A stretch of 64,000 bases of DNA. Source: Bos javanicus (Eukaryota; Chordata; Mammalia; Artiodactyla; Bovidae). Location of the stretch: assembly GCF_032452875.1 (NCBI RefSeq), contig NC_083890.1:44886483-44950482 (forward strand), in the 5' to 3' direction. The notes below the pieces were generated by a model. That model was not told the origin of the DNA. It saw only the letters and a list, made by a program, of their open reading frames with translations, and searched no databases. Numbering within the stretch: the first letter of the stretch is position 1; each line of letters begins with the position of its first letter. The position numbers were made by a program, and so were the translations under genes. This document shows, one piece after another, positions 45,839 through 56,362 of this stretch.

Positions 45839-48800
45839 TTCAGTTCAGTTCAGTTGCTCAGTTGTGTCCGACTCTTGGCTGTGTCCATGGACTGCAGCAC
45901 GCCAGACCACCCTGTCCATCACCAACTCCCAGAATTTACTCAAACTCATGTCCATTGAGTCGGTGATGCCATCCAACCATCTCATCCTCTATCATCCCCT
46001 TCTCCTCCCACCTTCAGTCTTGCCCAGCATCAGGGTCTTTTCCACAGAGTCTGTTCTTCACATCAGGTGGCCAAAGGATTGGAGTTTCAGCTTCAGCATC
46101 AGTCCTTCCAATGAATATTCAGGACTGATCTCCTTTAGGATGGACTGCTTGGATCTCCTTGCAGTCCAAGGGACTCTCAAGAGTCCTCTCCAACACCACA
46201 GTGCAAAAGCATCAATTCTTCAGTGCTCAGCCTTCTTCGCAGTCCAACTCTCACATCCATACATGACCACTGGAAAAACCATAGCTTTGGCAAAGTAATG
46301 TATCTGCTTTTTAATATGCTGTCTAGGTTGGTCATAACATTTCTTCCAAGGAGTAAGCATCTTTTAATTTCATGGCTGCATTTACCATCTGCAGTGATTT
46401 TGGAGCCCCCAAAATAAAGTCTGCCACTGCTTCCATTGTTTCCCCATCTATTTGCCATGAAGGGATGGGACTGGATGCCATGATCTTAGTTTTCTGAATG
46501 TTGAGTTTTAAGCCAACTTTTTCACTCTCCTCTTTCACTTTCATCAAGAAGCTCCTCAGTTCTTCTTTGCTTTTTGCCATAAGGATGGTGTCATCTGCAT
46601 ATCTGAGGTTATTGATATTTCTCCCAGCAATCTTGACTCCAGTTTGTGCTTCATCTAGTCCAGCATTTCTCATGATGTACTCTGCATATAAGTTAAATAA
46701 GCAGGGTGACAATATACAGCCTTGATGCACTCCTTTCCCTATTTGGAACCAGTCTGTTCCATGTCCAGTTCTAACTGTTGCTTCCTGACCTGCATACAGA
46801 TTTCTCAAGAGGCAGGTCAGGTGGTCTGGTATTCCCATCTCTTTCAGAATTTTCTAGTTTGTGGTGATACACACAGTCAAAGGCTTTGGCATAGTCAATA
46901 AAGCAGAAATAGATGTTTTTCTGAAACTCTCTTCCTTTTTCCATGATCCAATGGATGTTGGCAATTGATCTCTGGTTCCTCTGCCTTTTCTAAAACCAGC
47001 TTGAACATCTGCAAGTTCATGGTTCACATACTGTTGAAGCTTGGCTTGGAGAATTTTGAGCATTACTTTACTAGCATGTGAGATGAGTGAAATTGTGCAG
47101 TAGTTTGAGCTTTCTTTGGCATTACCTTTCTTTGAGATTGGAATGAAAACTAACCTTTTCCAGTCCTGTGGCCACTGCTGAGTTTTCCAAATTTGCTGGC
47201 ATATTGAGTGCAGCACTTTCACAGCATCAGCTTTTAGAATTTGAAATAGCTCAACTAGAATTTCCATCACCTCCACTAGCTTTGTTCGTAGTGATGCTTC
47301 CTAAGGCCCACTTGACTTCGCATTCCAGGATATCTGGCTCTAGGTGGGTGATCATATTATTGTGATTATCTGGGTCATGAAGATCTTTTTTGTATAATTC
47401 TTCTGTGTATTCTTGCCACCTCTTCTTGATATCTTCTGCTTCTGTTAGGTCCCTACCATTTCTGTTCTTTATTGAGCCCATCTTTGCATGAAATGTTCCC
47501 TTGGTATCCCTAATTTTCTTGAAGAGATCTCTAGTCTTTCCCATTCTGTTGTTTTCCTCTATTTCTTTGCACTGATCACTGAGGAAGACTTTCTTATCTC
47601 TCTTTGATATTCTTTGGAACTCTGCATTCAAATGGGTATATCTTTCCTTTTCTCCTTTGCTTTTGGCTTCTCTTCTTTTCACAGCTATTTGTAATGCCTC
47701 CTCAGACAGCCATTTTGCTTTTTTGCATTTCTTTTTCTTGGGGATGGTCTTGATCCCTGTCTCCTGTACAATGTCACAAACCTCATTCCATAGTTCATCA
47801 GACACTCTGTCTATCAGATCTAGTCCCTTAAATCTATTTCTCACTTCCACTGTATTATCATGAGGGATTTGATTTAGGTCATACCTGAATGGTCTAGTGG
47901 TTTTCCCTACTTTCTTAAATTTAAATCTGAATTTGGCAATAAGGAGTTCATGATCTGAGCCACAGTCAGCTCCTGGTCTTGTTTTAGCTGACTGTATAGA
48001 GCTTCTCCTTCTCTGGCTGCAACGAATATAATCAATCTGATATCAGCATTGACCATCTGGTGATGTCCATGTGTAGAGTCTTCTTTTGTGTTGCTGGAAG
48101 AGAGTGTTTGCTATGACCTGTGTGTTCTCTTGGCAAAACTCTGTTAGCCTTTGCCCTGCTTCATTCCGTACTCCAAGGCCAAATTTGCCTGTTCCTCCAG
48201 GTATCTCTTGACTTCCTACTTTTGCATTCCAGTCCCCTGTAATGAAAAGGACGTCTTTTGGGGGTGTTAGTTCTAGAACGTCTTGTAGGTCTTCATAGAA
48301 CCGTTCAACTTCAGCTTCTTCAGCATTACTGGTTGGGGCATAGACTTAGATTACCGTGATATTGAATGATTTGCCTTGGAAATGAACAGAGATTATTCTG
48401 TCATTTTTGAGATTGTGTCCAAGTACTGCATTTCAGACTCTTTTGTTGACTATGATGGCTATTCCATATCTTCTAAGGGATTCTTGCCCACAGTAGTAGA
48501 TATAATGGTCATCTGAGTTAAATTCACCCATTCCAGTCCATTTTAGTTCACTGATTCCTAAAATGTTGACGTTCACTCTTGCCATCTCCTGTTTGGCCAC
48601 TTCCAATCTGCCTTGATTCATGAACCTAACATTCCAGGTTCCTATGCAATATTGCTCTTTACAGCATCGGACCTTGCTTCCATCACCAGTCACATCCACA
48701 ACTGGGTGTTGTTTTTGCTTTGGCTCCATCTCTTCATTCTTTCTAGAGTTATTTCTCCACTGATCTCCAGTAGCATATTGGGCACCTACCAACCTGGGGA

Positions 48801-49030
48801 GTTCATCTTTCAGTGCCCTATCTTTTTGCTTTTCATACTGTTCATGGGGTTCTCAAGGCAAGAATACTGAAGTGGTTTGCCATTCCCTTTTCCAGTGGAC
48901 CACATTCTGTCAGAACTCTCCACCATGACCCATCCATCTTGGGTGGCCCTACACAGCATGGCTCATAGTTTCATTGAGTTAGACAAGGCTGTGGTCCATG
49001 TGATTAGATTGGTTAGTTTCCTATGATCCC
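45839..49030 (-). mobile_element. BovB LINE, near full length
   Basis: At about 3.2 kb this is the longest element in the window. The minus strand reads 5' UTR (about 48800-49030), an endonuclease domain, a linker, reverse transcriptase and C-terminus, and a (TTCAG)n tail at 45839-45856. BovB is the autonomous RTE-clade partner of Bov-tA and BOV-A2 and is known for horizontal transfer between reptiles and ruminants. This copy is interrupted by frameshifts and stops. Confidence 0.93.
46177..48792 (-). pseudogene. BovB ORF2 (endonuclease-reverse transcriptase), broken
   Basis: Frame fragments on the minus strand line up in ORF2 order. 48433-48792 is the start of the APE-type endonuclease (IGTWNVRFMNQG, ILGISELKWTGMG). 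47251-47850 is a lysine-rich linker. 46854-47276 is the N-terminal RT region (FIPISKKGNAKESSNYCTIS). 46332-46838 holds GCILSPCLFNLYAEYIM and RYADDT, and 46177-46458 is the C-terminal part. No long frame survives between 47850 and 48433, the catalytic half of the endonuclease. Confidence 0.9.
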
Positions 49031-49059
49031 AGGGTTCTCTGCAATGCAGAGGCTCTAGC

Positions 49060-49240
49060 AGGGATGGTGGTAATGCCAGATAAGGAAAGGGAAATGACAT
49101 TGGAGAGATAGGTCGGGATGCAATCAGAGACGGCCTTAAGTGCTGTACTGAGAGAAAAAAAAAAAGAAAGCAACAGAGTCTTCTAAGGATTTAGGACGAA
49201 GAGTGGCATGAGCTGGGGTTACTCTGAAGCTCTTTCAAGT
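49060..49240 (-). mobile_element. L2 LINE fragment, antisense
   Basis: The plus strand reads ggagagataggtcgggatgc, gacggccttaagtgctgtac, then a poly-A expansion at 49148-49159, then aaggatttaggacgaagagt and ggcatgagctgggg. Confidence 0.55.
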
Positions 49241-49324
49241 TCTCTGTATATAGAAAGGTCACAGGGGGACCCGAGAACCATGACACTTCCTCCTTAACTG
49301 TGCTTTTCTGTGCCTGGCCCTAAA

Positions 49325-49540
49325 GTATATCATTTTATTTAATCTTCAGACTTAAGTTATTTTAATAGTTTATATATTATCCTGGCAAGGTAGAGTTTCT
49401 CATCCCTATTCTCAAGATCAGAAAACTGAGACACAGACAGGTCAAGGGACTTGCTCCTCTTCCCCCAGCCTAGCAGATGTAGAACTGGGTACCTAAGTAG
49501 GTTTTCCTGATTTCAGTGTCTGAACACCTCCACTCTGTAA
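49325..49540 (-). mobile_element. MIR SINE, antisense
   Basis: Plus-strand markers are cattttatttaatcttcaga, tcatccctattctcaagatc, agaaaactgagacacagaca and gggacttgctcct. It terminates near gtctgaacacctccactctg. Confidence 0.7.
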
Positions 49541-49824
49541 GACTGTCTCTACCTGTGGACTGACGTGTGGAGATGGGAGCCTACAGCCAGGAAAAGCCCA
49601 GGGGGTAGGCAGCTCTGAGGGACTGACATGCCTTTGCATTCATTCATTTATTTATTCCTTCGTTCAACACGTCATTAGAGGTTACCTGTTAGGCAATTCA
49701 GAGAAGATTTGAAGGGCACTATTTTAGCATGCCTTCAACTGTCAGTCTTCAGATGCTATGTTTAACTTGGGTCCAGGTGAATCAAACTCAGTTACAAAAA
49801 CTACTGATCTGATTGTCATTTGCT

Positions 49825-50128
49825 CTAATATTTAAACTCTAAGAGGGCAGGGTAGAACATGTCTACCATATCCCCAAGTGTCTGTGTATGTTAGTCCCTC
49901 AATTGTGTCTGACTCCTTGTGATCCTGCCAGCCTCCTCTGTCCTTGGAATTCTCCAGGCAAGAATACTGGATCAGGTTGCCATTCCCTTCTCCAAGGGAT
50001 CTTCCAACCCAGGGATTGAACCTGGGTCTCCTGCATTGCAGGCAGATTCTTTACCACATGAGCCACCAACCAGGGAAGCCCTCCAAGTGTCTAGCACATA
50101 GCAATTTCTCAATAAAGATCTAAGGAGT
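49825..50128 (+). mobile_element. L2/MIR-type 3' end split by a SINE
   Basis: taaactctaagagggcaggg and ccatatccccaagtgtct at the left resume as ctagcacatagcaatttctc and aataaagatc after 50092. Removing the SINE restores a continuous L2-like 3' terminus. Confidence 0.65.
49884..50082 (-). mobile_element. Bov-tA SINE nested in L2, with target duplication
   Basis: The complete minus-strand SINE sits between perfect ccaagtgtct repeats at 49874-49883 and 50083-50092. The duplicated bases belong to the host L2-like sequence. Confidence 0.94.
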
Positions 50129-50461
50129 AAATGTGGGAGCACCCGAGGGACTGGCTGAATAAAGGAGGAGAACCACAGAGAACTCACTTCTGTGGTGGTG
50201 AGAACTGGCCGGTGGTCGACCTCCTGCCGCTGAGACTCCTTCTGCAAACCCAGAGCAGGAACTCTCCCTCACACGCGATCAAAAGCCTAATAACTCTCTT
50301 CCAGCCTCAGTGTCACTTCCAGCTAATTCCCAGCCACAAGCAAAGTGAAATATCCAAAACAGACACATAGTTATCACGTTATTCTCCCAATGATCAACTG
50401 CTAGAGATCTTCCCCTTGACTCCAAAGTTTGGCATAATAGTTAGGGACTTTGGGAAGATTG
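50129..50461. other. Unique sequence
   Basis: No repeat or gene is recognised. Confidence 0.35.
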
Positions 50462-50479
50462 TGTACACACTGCTAGATT

Positions 50480-50680
50480 TATAGCTCAGTTGGCAAAGAA
50501 TCTGCCTTCAATGCAGGAGACCTGGATTTGATTCCTGGGTCAGGAAGATCCCCTGGAGAAGGAAATGGCAACCCACTCCAGTATTCTTGCCTGGAAAATC
50601 CCATGGGCGGAGGAGCCCAGCAGGCTACAGTCCATGGGGTCGCAAGAGTCAGACACTATTGAGCAACTAAACCACCACCA
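50480..50680 (+). mobile_element. Bov-tA SINE with long target duplication
   Basis: The first bases of the head are missing (starts tatagctcagttgg). The body is complete and the tail ends ctaaaccaccacca. An 18-bp direct repeat, tgtacacactgctagatt (50462-50479) versus tgtacatactgttagatt (50681-50698), bounds it with two mismatches. Confidence 0.92.
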
Positions 50681-50698
50681 TGTACATACTGTTAGATT

Positions 50699-50945
50699 GA
50701 AAATGGATAGCCAACAAGGACCTACTGTGTAGCACAGCGGAACTCTGCTCAAGGTTACGTGGCAGCCTGGATGGGAGGGGGGCTTGGAGGAGACTGGAAA
50801 TATGTGTATGTATGGCCAAATCTCTTCACTGTTCACCTACAACTATCACCTGGGTTTCCCTCGTTGCAATCAGATTCTTTCCCGTCTGAGCCACCAGGGA
50901 AGCCCGTTTTGAATTGGGGTATATAAACGTTTGTATATATACAAA
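50699..50945 (+). mobile_element. L1 3' end (ruminant type), split by a SINE piece
   Basis: ggatagccaacaaggaccta, ctgtgtagcacagcggaact, and gttcacctacaactatcacc are the 3' end of an artiodactyl L1. After the SINE fragment at 50851-50905 a remnant (gaattggggtatataaacg) may be the continuation. Confidence 0.65.
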
Positions 50946-51128
50946 CTATAAAGAATCTGACTGCAATGAGGGAGACCCAGGTCTGATCCCTCGGTTAGGA
51001 AGATCCCCTGGAGAAGGGAATGGCTACCCGCTCCAGTATTCTTGCTTGGAGAATTCCATAGGCAGAGGAGCCGGGTGGGCTACAGTCCATGGGGTCACAA
51101 AGAGTTGGACCCAACTGAATGACCACAG
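50851..51128. mobile_element. Head-to-head Bov-tA pair forming an inverted repeat
   Basis: 50851-50905 is a minus-strand Bov-tA head only (gagccaccagggaagccc in plus reading). 50945-51128 is a plus-strand Bov-tA lacking the first 25 or so bases. Their tRNA-like parts are inverted copies about 45 bp apart, with the palindrome tttgtatatatacaaa at 50931-50946 in the spacer. Confidence 0.8.
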
Positions 51129-52829
51129 TTTTCAATACAAAATGTTTTCGGTATTAAAAAAACAGTTTGGCAGAGGACCCATGGGACAGAGGACCCATCA
51201 AAGGCCCCTTTGGGAGTCTGTCTTCAGCCCATCCTTCCATCACTTACCACCAGCTCAGCAACCCAAACCTCCAGACCCTCCATCCATATGGAACTATTTG
51301 CAATTTCTGATACTGCAGGCCCTCCTCCTTTTTTCCACCAGAACTCCCACTTACCCTTGAAGTCACAGCAGCTCAGAAATGGTCCTGAGCATCACCTCAT
51401 TCAGGGCGAGTCTTGCCTTCTACTGAAATAAAGGACATCTTGTTTATAACTGTCTTCCCATACTGCATTTTGATTAGGTGTTTCCGTGTCTATGGCTCCC
51501 TAGGTGTAGAGAGAGCTCAGAAGTGAGACTTTATCTTCGCATAGCTGGCTCCTAGAGAGGCGGCCAGCACATCACAGGTGTTGAGCAACTGGTGGTTGGA
51601 TGAATGAGCTGATGGAGTGAATGGCTGGAGCTTTCTGCTTAGCCACCAGGCTTTGGTCCAAGCTTCTTTGCCTGGGTGTTCATGCTGGTTACAGACGGTT
51701 CCAGGACCCTATATCTGCCTCTGCAAGCAAAGGAGAAACTGTTCCTGGATGCTCAGTGTATATGCTATATCTTTTCAGCCACAAAACTATACTTTGTTGG
51801 TGCTAGTAACCTGGGCTGGCTATGCTGGTGACCAGGAAATTACCCTCTGGGTTAAATCTGAGATGCTAGCCTTTGCATCAGCCTGACCCACTGTCATCCT
51901 GGCTTTGCCATTTTGACTAAATGGGCTTGTGGTGCAGGCTAATTTATGAAAACAGAAAACACACAGACTCTGAAACTGGTGACCGCATGCCATTCCATCA
52001 AGGTGCCGTCTAAAAAGGGGGCAGAAAAGATGTTGCTGTTTTTAACGTCCAGCAACATTGAGGATATGACTAGACACATTTCTCCCTTTCAGCTGAGAAA
52101 TATTCCTCTGTCCTTTGTAGCAAGTGGAAGGATGACAGCAAACTTTCATCTTCCCCGACAAGATAACTCAGACATTTTCCTCGGGGAAAGGCAGCCGATC
52201 ACTTGGCTCTGCTCAACAAGAACGTGGAGTGTAATAAAAGCACTCCTGGGCCCCGCTCCTTACAGCAGCCGCCTTTGAACACATGCGAGACGCACGGGAT
52301 ATTCATTAGACAAGGAGCACACTTATGATTTTTATTCCTAAAAGGCTCTTGAGTCCCGGGAGCTCCTACAAGAGGCCATTTCTGCTCTATAATGCAGACC
52401 AAAAGAGCTCTTCTCCGGCCCCCAGACGTGACCCTATTCTACCTACCCCGGTCGACATTCATGTCTCTCCTCTCTGAACTCTTAAAAGCTCTTCTTGCCT
52501 GAAGCGTACTGCAGAACATCATGGATTCTACTGAGTCATGTGCCCTCCTCTTATGATTCATATTGTTTCAGGTAGATTTAAAACTTCTGAAGGACAGAGG
52601 ACCCACCTTATGCTTCTTTGGTAACCCCTTGAGTGCCTAGCACAATGCTGAATACATACCTCATGCTCAATAAATAATCTGATCAAACCATTTCCAAGCA
52701 CCAGATATGTAAAGTTGTGTGGGAGAGGATTAATCATATTATATCATCTTCTTTTTAGGCAACTTCATAAGAATCTATCACCAATCTATAACTTCACAGT
52801 GTCTCTTTAGGAGACCTAGATAACAAACA
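51129..52829. other. Unique sequence, no gene recognised
   Basis: About 1.7 kb. An L2/MIR-like 3' end (gtgcctagcacaatgctgaa, ctcaataaataatc) lies at about 52630-52680. Frames at 51210-51431, 51617-51886 and 51946-52278 (+) lack recognisable domains. Confidence 0.4.
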
Positions 52830-53105
52830 CGGAGAAGGCAATGGCAACCCACTCCAGTACTCTTGCCTGGAAAATCCCATGGATGGAGGAGCCTGGTGGG
52901 CTGCAGTCCATGGGATCACTAAGAATCAGACACGACTGAGCGACTTCACTTTCACTTTTCACTTTCATGCATTGGAGAAGGAAATGGCAACCCACTCCAG
53001 TGTTCTTGCCTGGAAAATCCCAGGGAGGAGGGAGCCTGGTGGGCTGCCGTCTATGGGGTCACACAGAGTCAGACACGACTGAAGCGACTTAGCAGCAGCA
53101 GCAGC
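52830..53105 (+). mobile_element. BOV-A2 dimeric SINE with target duplication
   Basis: Both Bov-A units are complete and close to consensus, with a (CAG)n tail. Direct repeats agataacaaaca (52818-52829) and agataatgaaca (53106-53117) differ at two positions. Confidence 0.94.
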
Positions 53106-53117
53106 AGATAATGAACA

Positions 53118-53424
53118 ATGTTCCATGATCAATGACTCATACAATTTTCTGTCAGCCTGAAGCTGGTACCCTAGCTTGTGCTAACATGGCACTGTTTTTA
53201 ACAAGAGGATTAAAGCAGCATCATGTTCTTGAATCTAACCCGGACACATCTACCTGAGGAATTCTATGTGTCACTCTGTTGTTATAACTTAGAACAATAG
53301 TCAACAGCCATGGAGATCCATGAGAAGGCATTTTCAAAGAGTAATGTAATTGGATGCATTGTTTTAAGAAAATCAGTTGAGAAACTACAATTCTTTATTC
53401 AGACTACCAAAAGGACAATTGCAT
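53118..53424. other. Unique sequence
   Basis: Nothing is recognised. Confidence 0.35.
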
Positions 53425-53435
53425 ATACAAACTTT

Positions 53436-54714
53436 CAGTTCAGTTCAGTCACTCAGTCGTGTCTGACTCTTTGCAACCCCATGGACTGCAGCATGCCAGG
53501 CTTCCCTGTCCATCACCAGCTCCCAGAGCTTGCTCAAACTCTTGTCCATTGAGTCAGAGATGTCATCCAACCATCTCATCTTCTGTCATCCCCTTCTCCT
53601 CCTGCCTTCAATCTTGTCCAGCATCAGGGTTTTTTTAAATGAGTCACTTCTTTGCATCAGGTGACCAAAGGATTGGAGTTTCAGCTTCAGCATCAGTCCT
53701 TCCAATGAATATTCAGGACTGATTTCCTTCAGAATTGACTGGTTTGATCTTCTTGCAGTCCAAGGGATTCTCAAGAGTCTTTTCCAACATCATAGTTCAA
53801 AAGCATCAATTCTTCAGCGCTCAGCTTTCTTTATAGTCCAATTCTCACATCCATACGTGACTACTGGAAAAACCATAGCTTTGACAAGATGGACATTTGT
53901 CAGCAAAGTAATGTCTCTGCTTTTTAATATGCTGTCTAGGTTGGTCATAACTTTCCTTCCAAGGAGAAAACATCTTTTAATTTCATGGCTGCAGTTGCCA
54001 TCTGCAGTGATTTCGGAGCCCCCAAAAATAAAGTCTGTCACTGTTTCCATTGTTTCTCCATCTATTTGCCATGAAGGGATGGGACTGTATGCCATGATCT
54101 TTGTTTTTTGAGTGTTGAGTTTTAAGCCAACTTTTTCACTCTCCTCTTTCACTTTCATCAAGAGGTTTTTTAGTTCCTCTTCACTTTCTGCCATAAGGGT
54201 GGTATCATCTGCATATCTGAGGTTGTTGATATTTCTCACAGCAACCTTGATTCCAGCTTGTGCTTCTTCCAGCCCAGCGTTTCTCATGATGTACTCTGCA
54301 TATAAGTTAAATAAGCAGGGTGACAATATACAGCCTTGATATACTCCTTTTCCTATTTGGAACCAGTCTGTTGTTCCATGTCCAGTTCTAACTGTTGCTT
54401 CCTGACCTGCATACAGGTTTCTCAAGGGGCAGGTCAGGTGGTCTGGTATTCCCATCTCTTTCAGAATTTTCCACAGTTTATTGTGATCCACACAGTCAAA
54501 GGCTTTGGTATAGTCAATAAAGCAGAAGTAGATGTTTTTCTGGAACTCTCTTGCTTTTTCGATGATCCAGCAGATGTTGGCAATTTGATCTCTGTTTCCT
54601 CTGCCTTTTCTAAAACCGGCTTGAACATCTGGAAGTTCTTGATTCATGTACTGTTGAATCCTGGCTTGGAGAATTTTGAGCATTACTTTTCTAGTGTAGC
54701 TAGTTAACTTCCAC
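53436..54714 (-). mobile_element. BovB LINE, 5'-truncated, with target duplication
   Basis: A 1.28-kb copy with the (TTCAG)n tail at its left end. It is flanked by atacaaacttt (53425-53435) and atacaaagttt (54715-54725), an 11-bp duplication with one mismatch. About 20 bp between the last ORF2 sequence and the right repeat is not BovB. Confidence 0.92.
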
Positions 54715-54716
54715 AT
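53814..54716 (-). pseudogene. BovB reverse-transcriptase frame, 300 residues
   Basis: This is the longest open frame in the window. It contains the RT palm motifs FIDYTKAFD, GCILSPCLFNLYAEYIM and RYADDT in the right order and spacing, then the ITADGNCSHEIKR region. It stops at a TGA (minus strand, 53811-53813) in the AER-RIDAFEL region. The first dozen residues are flanking sequence, and the endonuclease domain is missing, so it cannot mobilise itself. Confidence 0.9.
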
Positions 54717-54794
54717 ACAAAGTTTACAAAATCACAAAGATAAAAATGGAGTGACCACAGGATTACCTATCAAAAGCTGTAATTCTATTAATAC

Positions 54795-55070
54795 CACTGG
54801 AAGGACCGATGCTGAACTTGAAACTCCAATACTTTGGCCACCTGATGTGAAGAACTAACTCATTGGAAGAGACCCTGATGCTGGGAAAGATTGAAGGCAA
54901 AAGGAGAAGGGGATGGCAGAGGATGAGATGGTTGGATGGCATCATCAACTCAGTGGGCATGAACTTGAGCATATTCTGGGAGAGAGCGGAAGTCAGAGGA
55001 GCCTGTCATGCTGCAGTCCACAGGGTTTTGAAGAGTCTGACATGACATAGCAACTGAGCAACAACAAAGA
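54795..55070 (+). mobile_element. BovB LINE 3' fragment, old
   Basis: It starts at actggaaggaccgatgctgaac and ends in caactgagcaacaacaaaga. The high substitution load and non-GAACT tail resemble the copy at 29783. It faces the younger minus-strand BovB next door. Confidence 0.85.
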
Positions 55071-56014
55071 CACTTGACAAACAGTAGGCTTGAAGAATCC
55101 CTCACTTAGTGATCATATGATTAAAAACATAAATAAACGTTAGAAGGATTGGAGTCAATTAATGTTGCACAGAACCACAACATATTATTTAAGGAAATCA
55201 GGAATACTTGAGGTTCTTGTGCTGAAGGCCAAATTACCATGTTTTCCCACAAAAGTCTTACCCCCTGGCCTTCTCAGACATATAATATTGAGGGGATGGA
55301 GAGTATTGTGTTTCCCTATTATTATATGTTTTATTCTTTATCTCCAATTTGAATTTTCTTTCCCTGGATTCCTACAGAATTTTATCTGTACCAACAATAT
55401 AGTAAGTAATCCGTATACGCTGTGCCTCCTATAAATCTATGCATGTCATTTGCTCTACAGAGGTCTTTAGTGACAGAACTAATGATGATAAGGATGATGA
55501 TGATATAACATAAGATAGCATTTATTATACTGTTACTCTGTGCCATGCTTTAGTGGGTTTCAGATTCATTTAATCACCATGCACTCAGCTTTGCATGTCC
55601 ATTAGGCCTAACAGTACTAAAATAAAATTATCTGTGAAATCAACAAAGGATAAGTAAGTTAAATTATTTATTTTCCCTTTGAGTATCCTGGGAACATGGG
55701 CAGATTTGTTTGAGATCCAAATACACGACCGACTTTTCTCCTTTAAAATTTTCAAAAGCCTCTCCGATCATGCCCTGAGGGCCAGGTCTTCCGAAGGTAT
55801 GTTTTCCTCCAAGTCCCTAGTGTCACAGGAGTTACCTAACAGGTTCTCAGAAAATGCCCTTAACTCACATATTCCACAGCAACAATTACGAAAAGTGACT
55901 TGGTGTAAGCAATAATGGTCTCCTGAGGACGCTGCTAAGGACTGTAGACCGTGGACATGCTACCCCTTCAAACCTATAAGCACCAAGAAGATCGTGAGGG
56001 ATATACGTATACAT
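55071..56014. other. Unique sequence with an old MIR-like piece
   Basis: A minus-oriented MIR-like 3' part (agatagcatttattatactg, ctctgtgccatgctttagtg) lies at about 55500-55600 beside a short (GAT)n at 55485-55503. Nothing else is recognised. Confidence 0.45.
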
Positions 56015-56023
56015 ATATTGGGT

Positions 56024-56121
56024 GGGTGGTGGACAGGGAGGCCTGGCGTGCTGCGATTCATGGGGTCACAAAGAGGTGGACATGGCTGAGTGACCGAACT
56101 GAACTGGACTGAACTGGACTG
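56024..56121 (+). mobile_element. BovB 98-bp stub inserted at a mariner terminus
   Basis: The BovB 3' end only, with gtggacagggaggcctggc and a (GAACTG)-type tail. The direct repeat atattgggt occurs at 56015-56023 and 56122-56130, and the duplicated bases are the TA target plus the first bases of the mariner MITE. Confidence 0.85.
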
Positions 56122-56203
56122 ATATTGGGTTGGCCATAACATTCATTTGGGTTTTCCCATAACATCTTACAAAAACCCCGAACGAACTTTTTGGCTTTCA
56201 TGT
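56122..56203. mobile_element. Mariner-type palindromic MITE
   Basis: The left arm ttgggttggccataacattc plus gggttttccc is mirrored by aaaaaccccgaacgaacttt and ttggctttc. The left end is clean and the last few right-hand bases have decayed. Confidence 0.82.
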
Positions 56204-56279
56204 TTCAAGTAAGCCCTGTGATGAGCTTGAGAGGTCCCTGGATGTTTCTAACTAATTTGACTATATCTTTGTAACAAAT

Positions 56280-56362
56280 TCCAGGAGACAATGAAGGACA
56301 GGGAAGCCTGGTATGGTGCAGTCCAAGGGGTTCAAAGAGTTGGACATGACTGAAGACAACAA
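56280..56362 (+). mobile_element. BovB 3' stub, old
   Basis: About 80 bp: attccaggagacaatgaagg, cagggaagcctggtatggtg, gagttggacatgactgaaga, caacaata tail. It is 5'-truncated. Confidence 0.75.
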
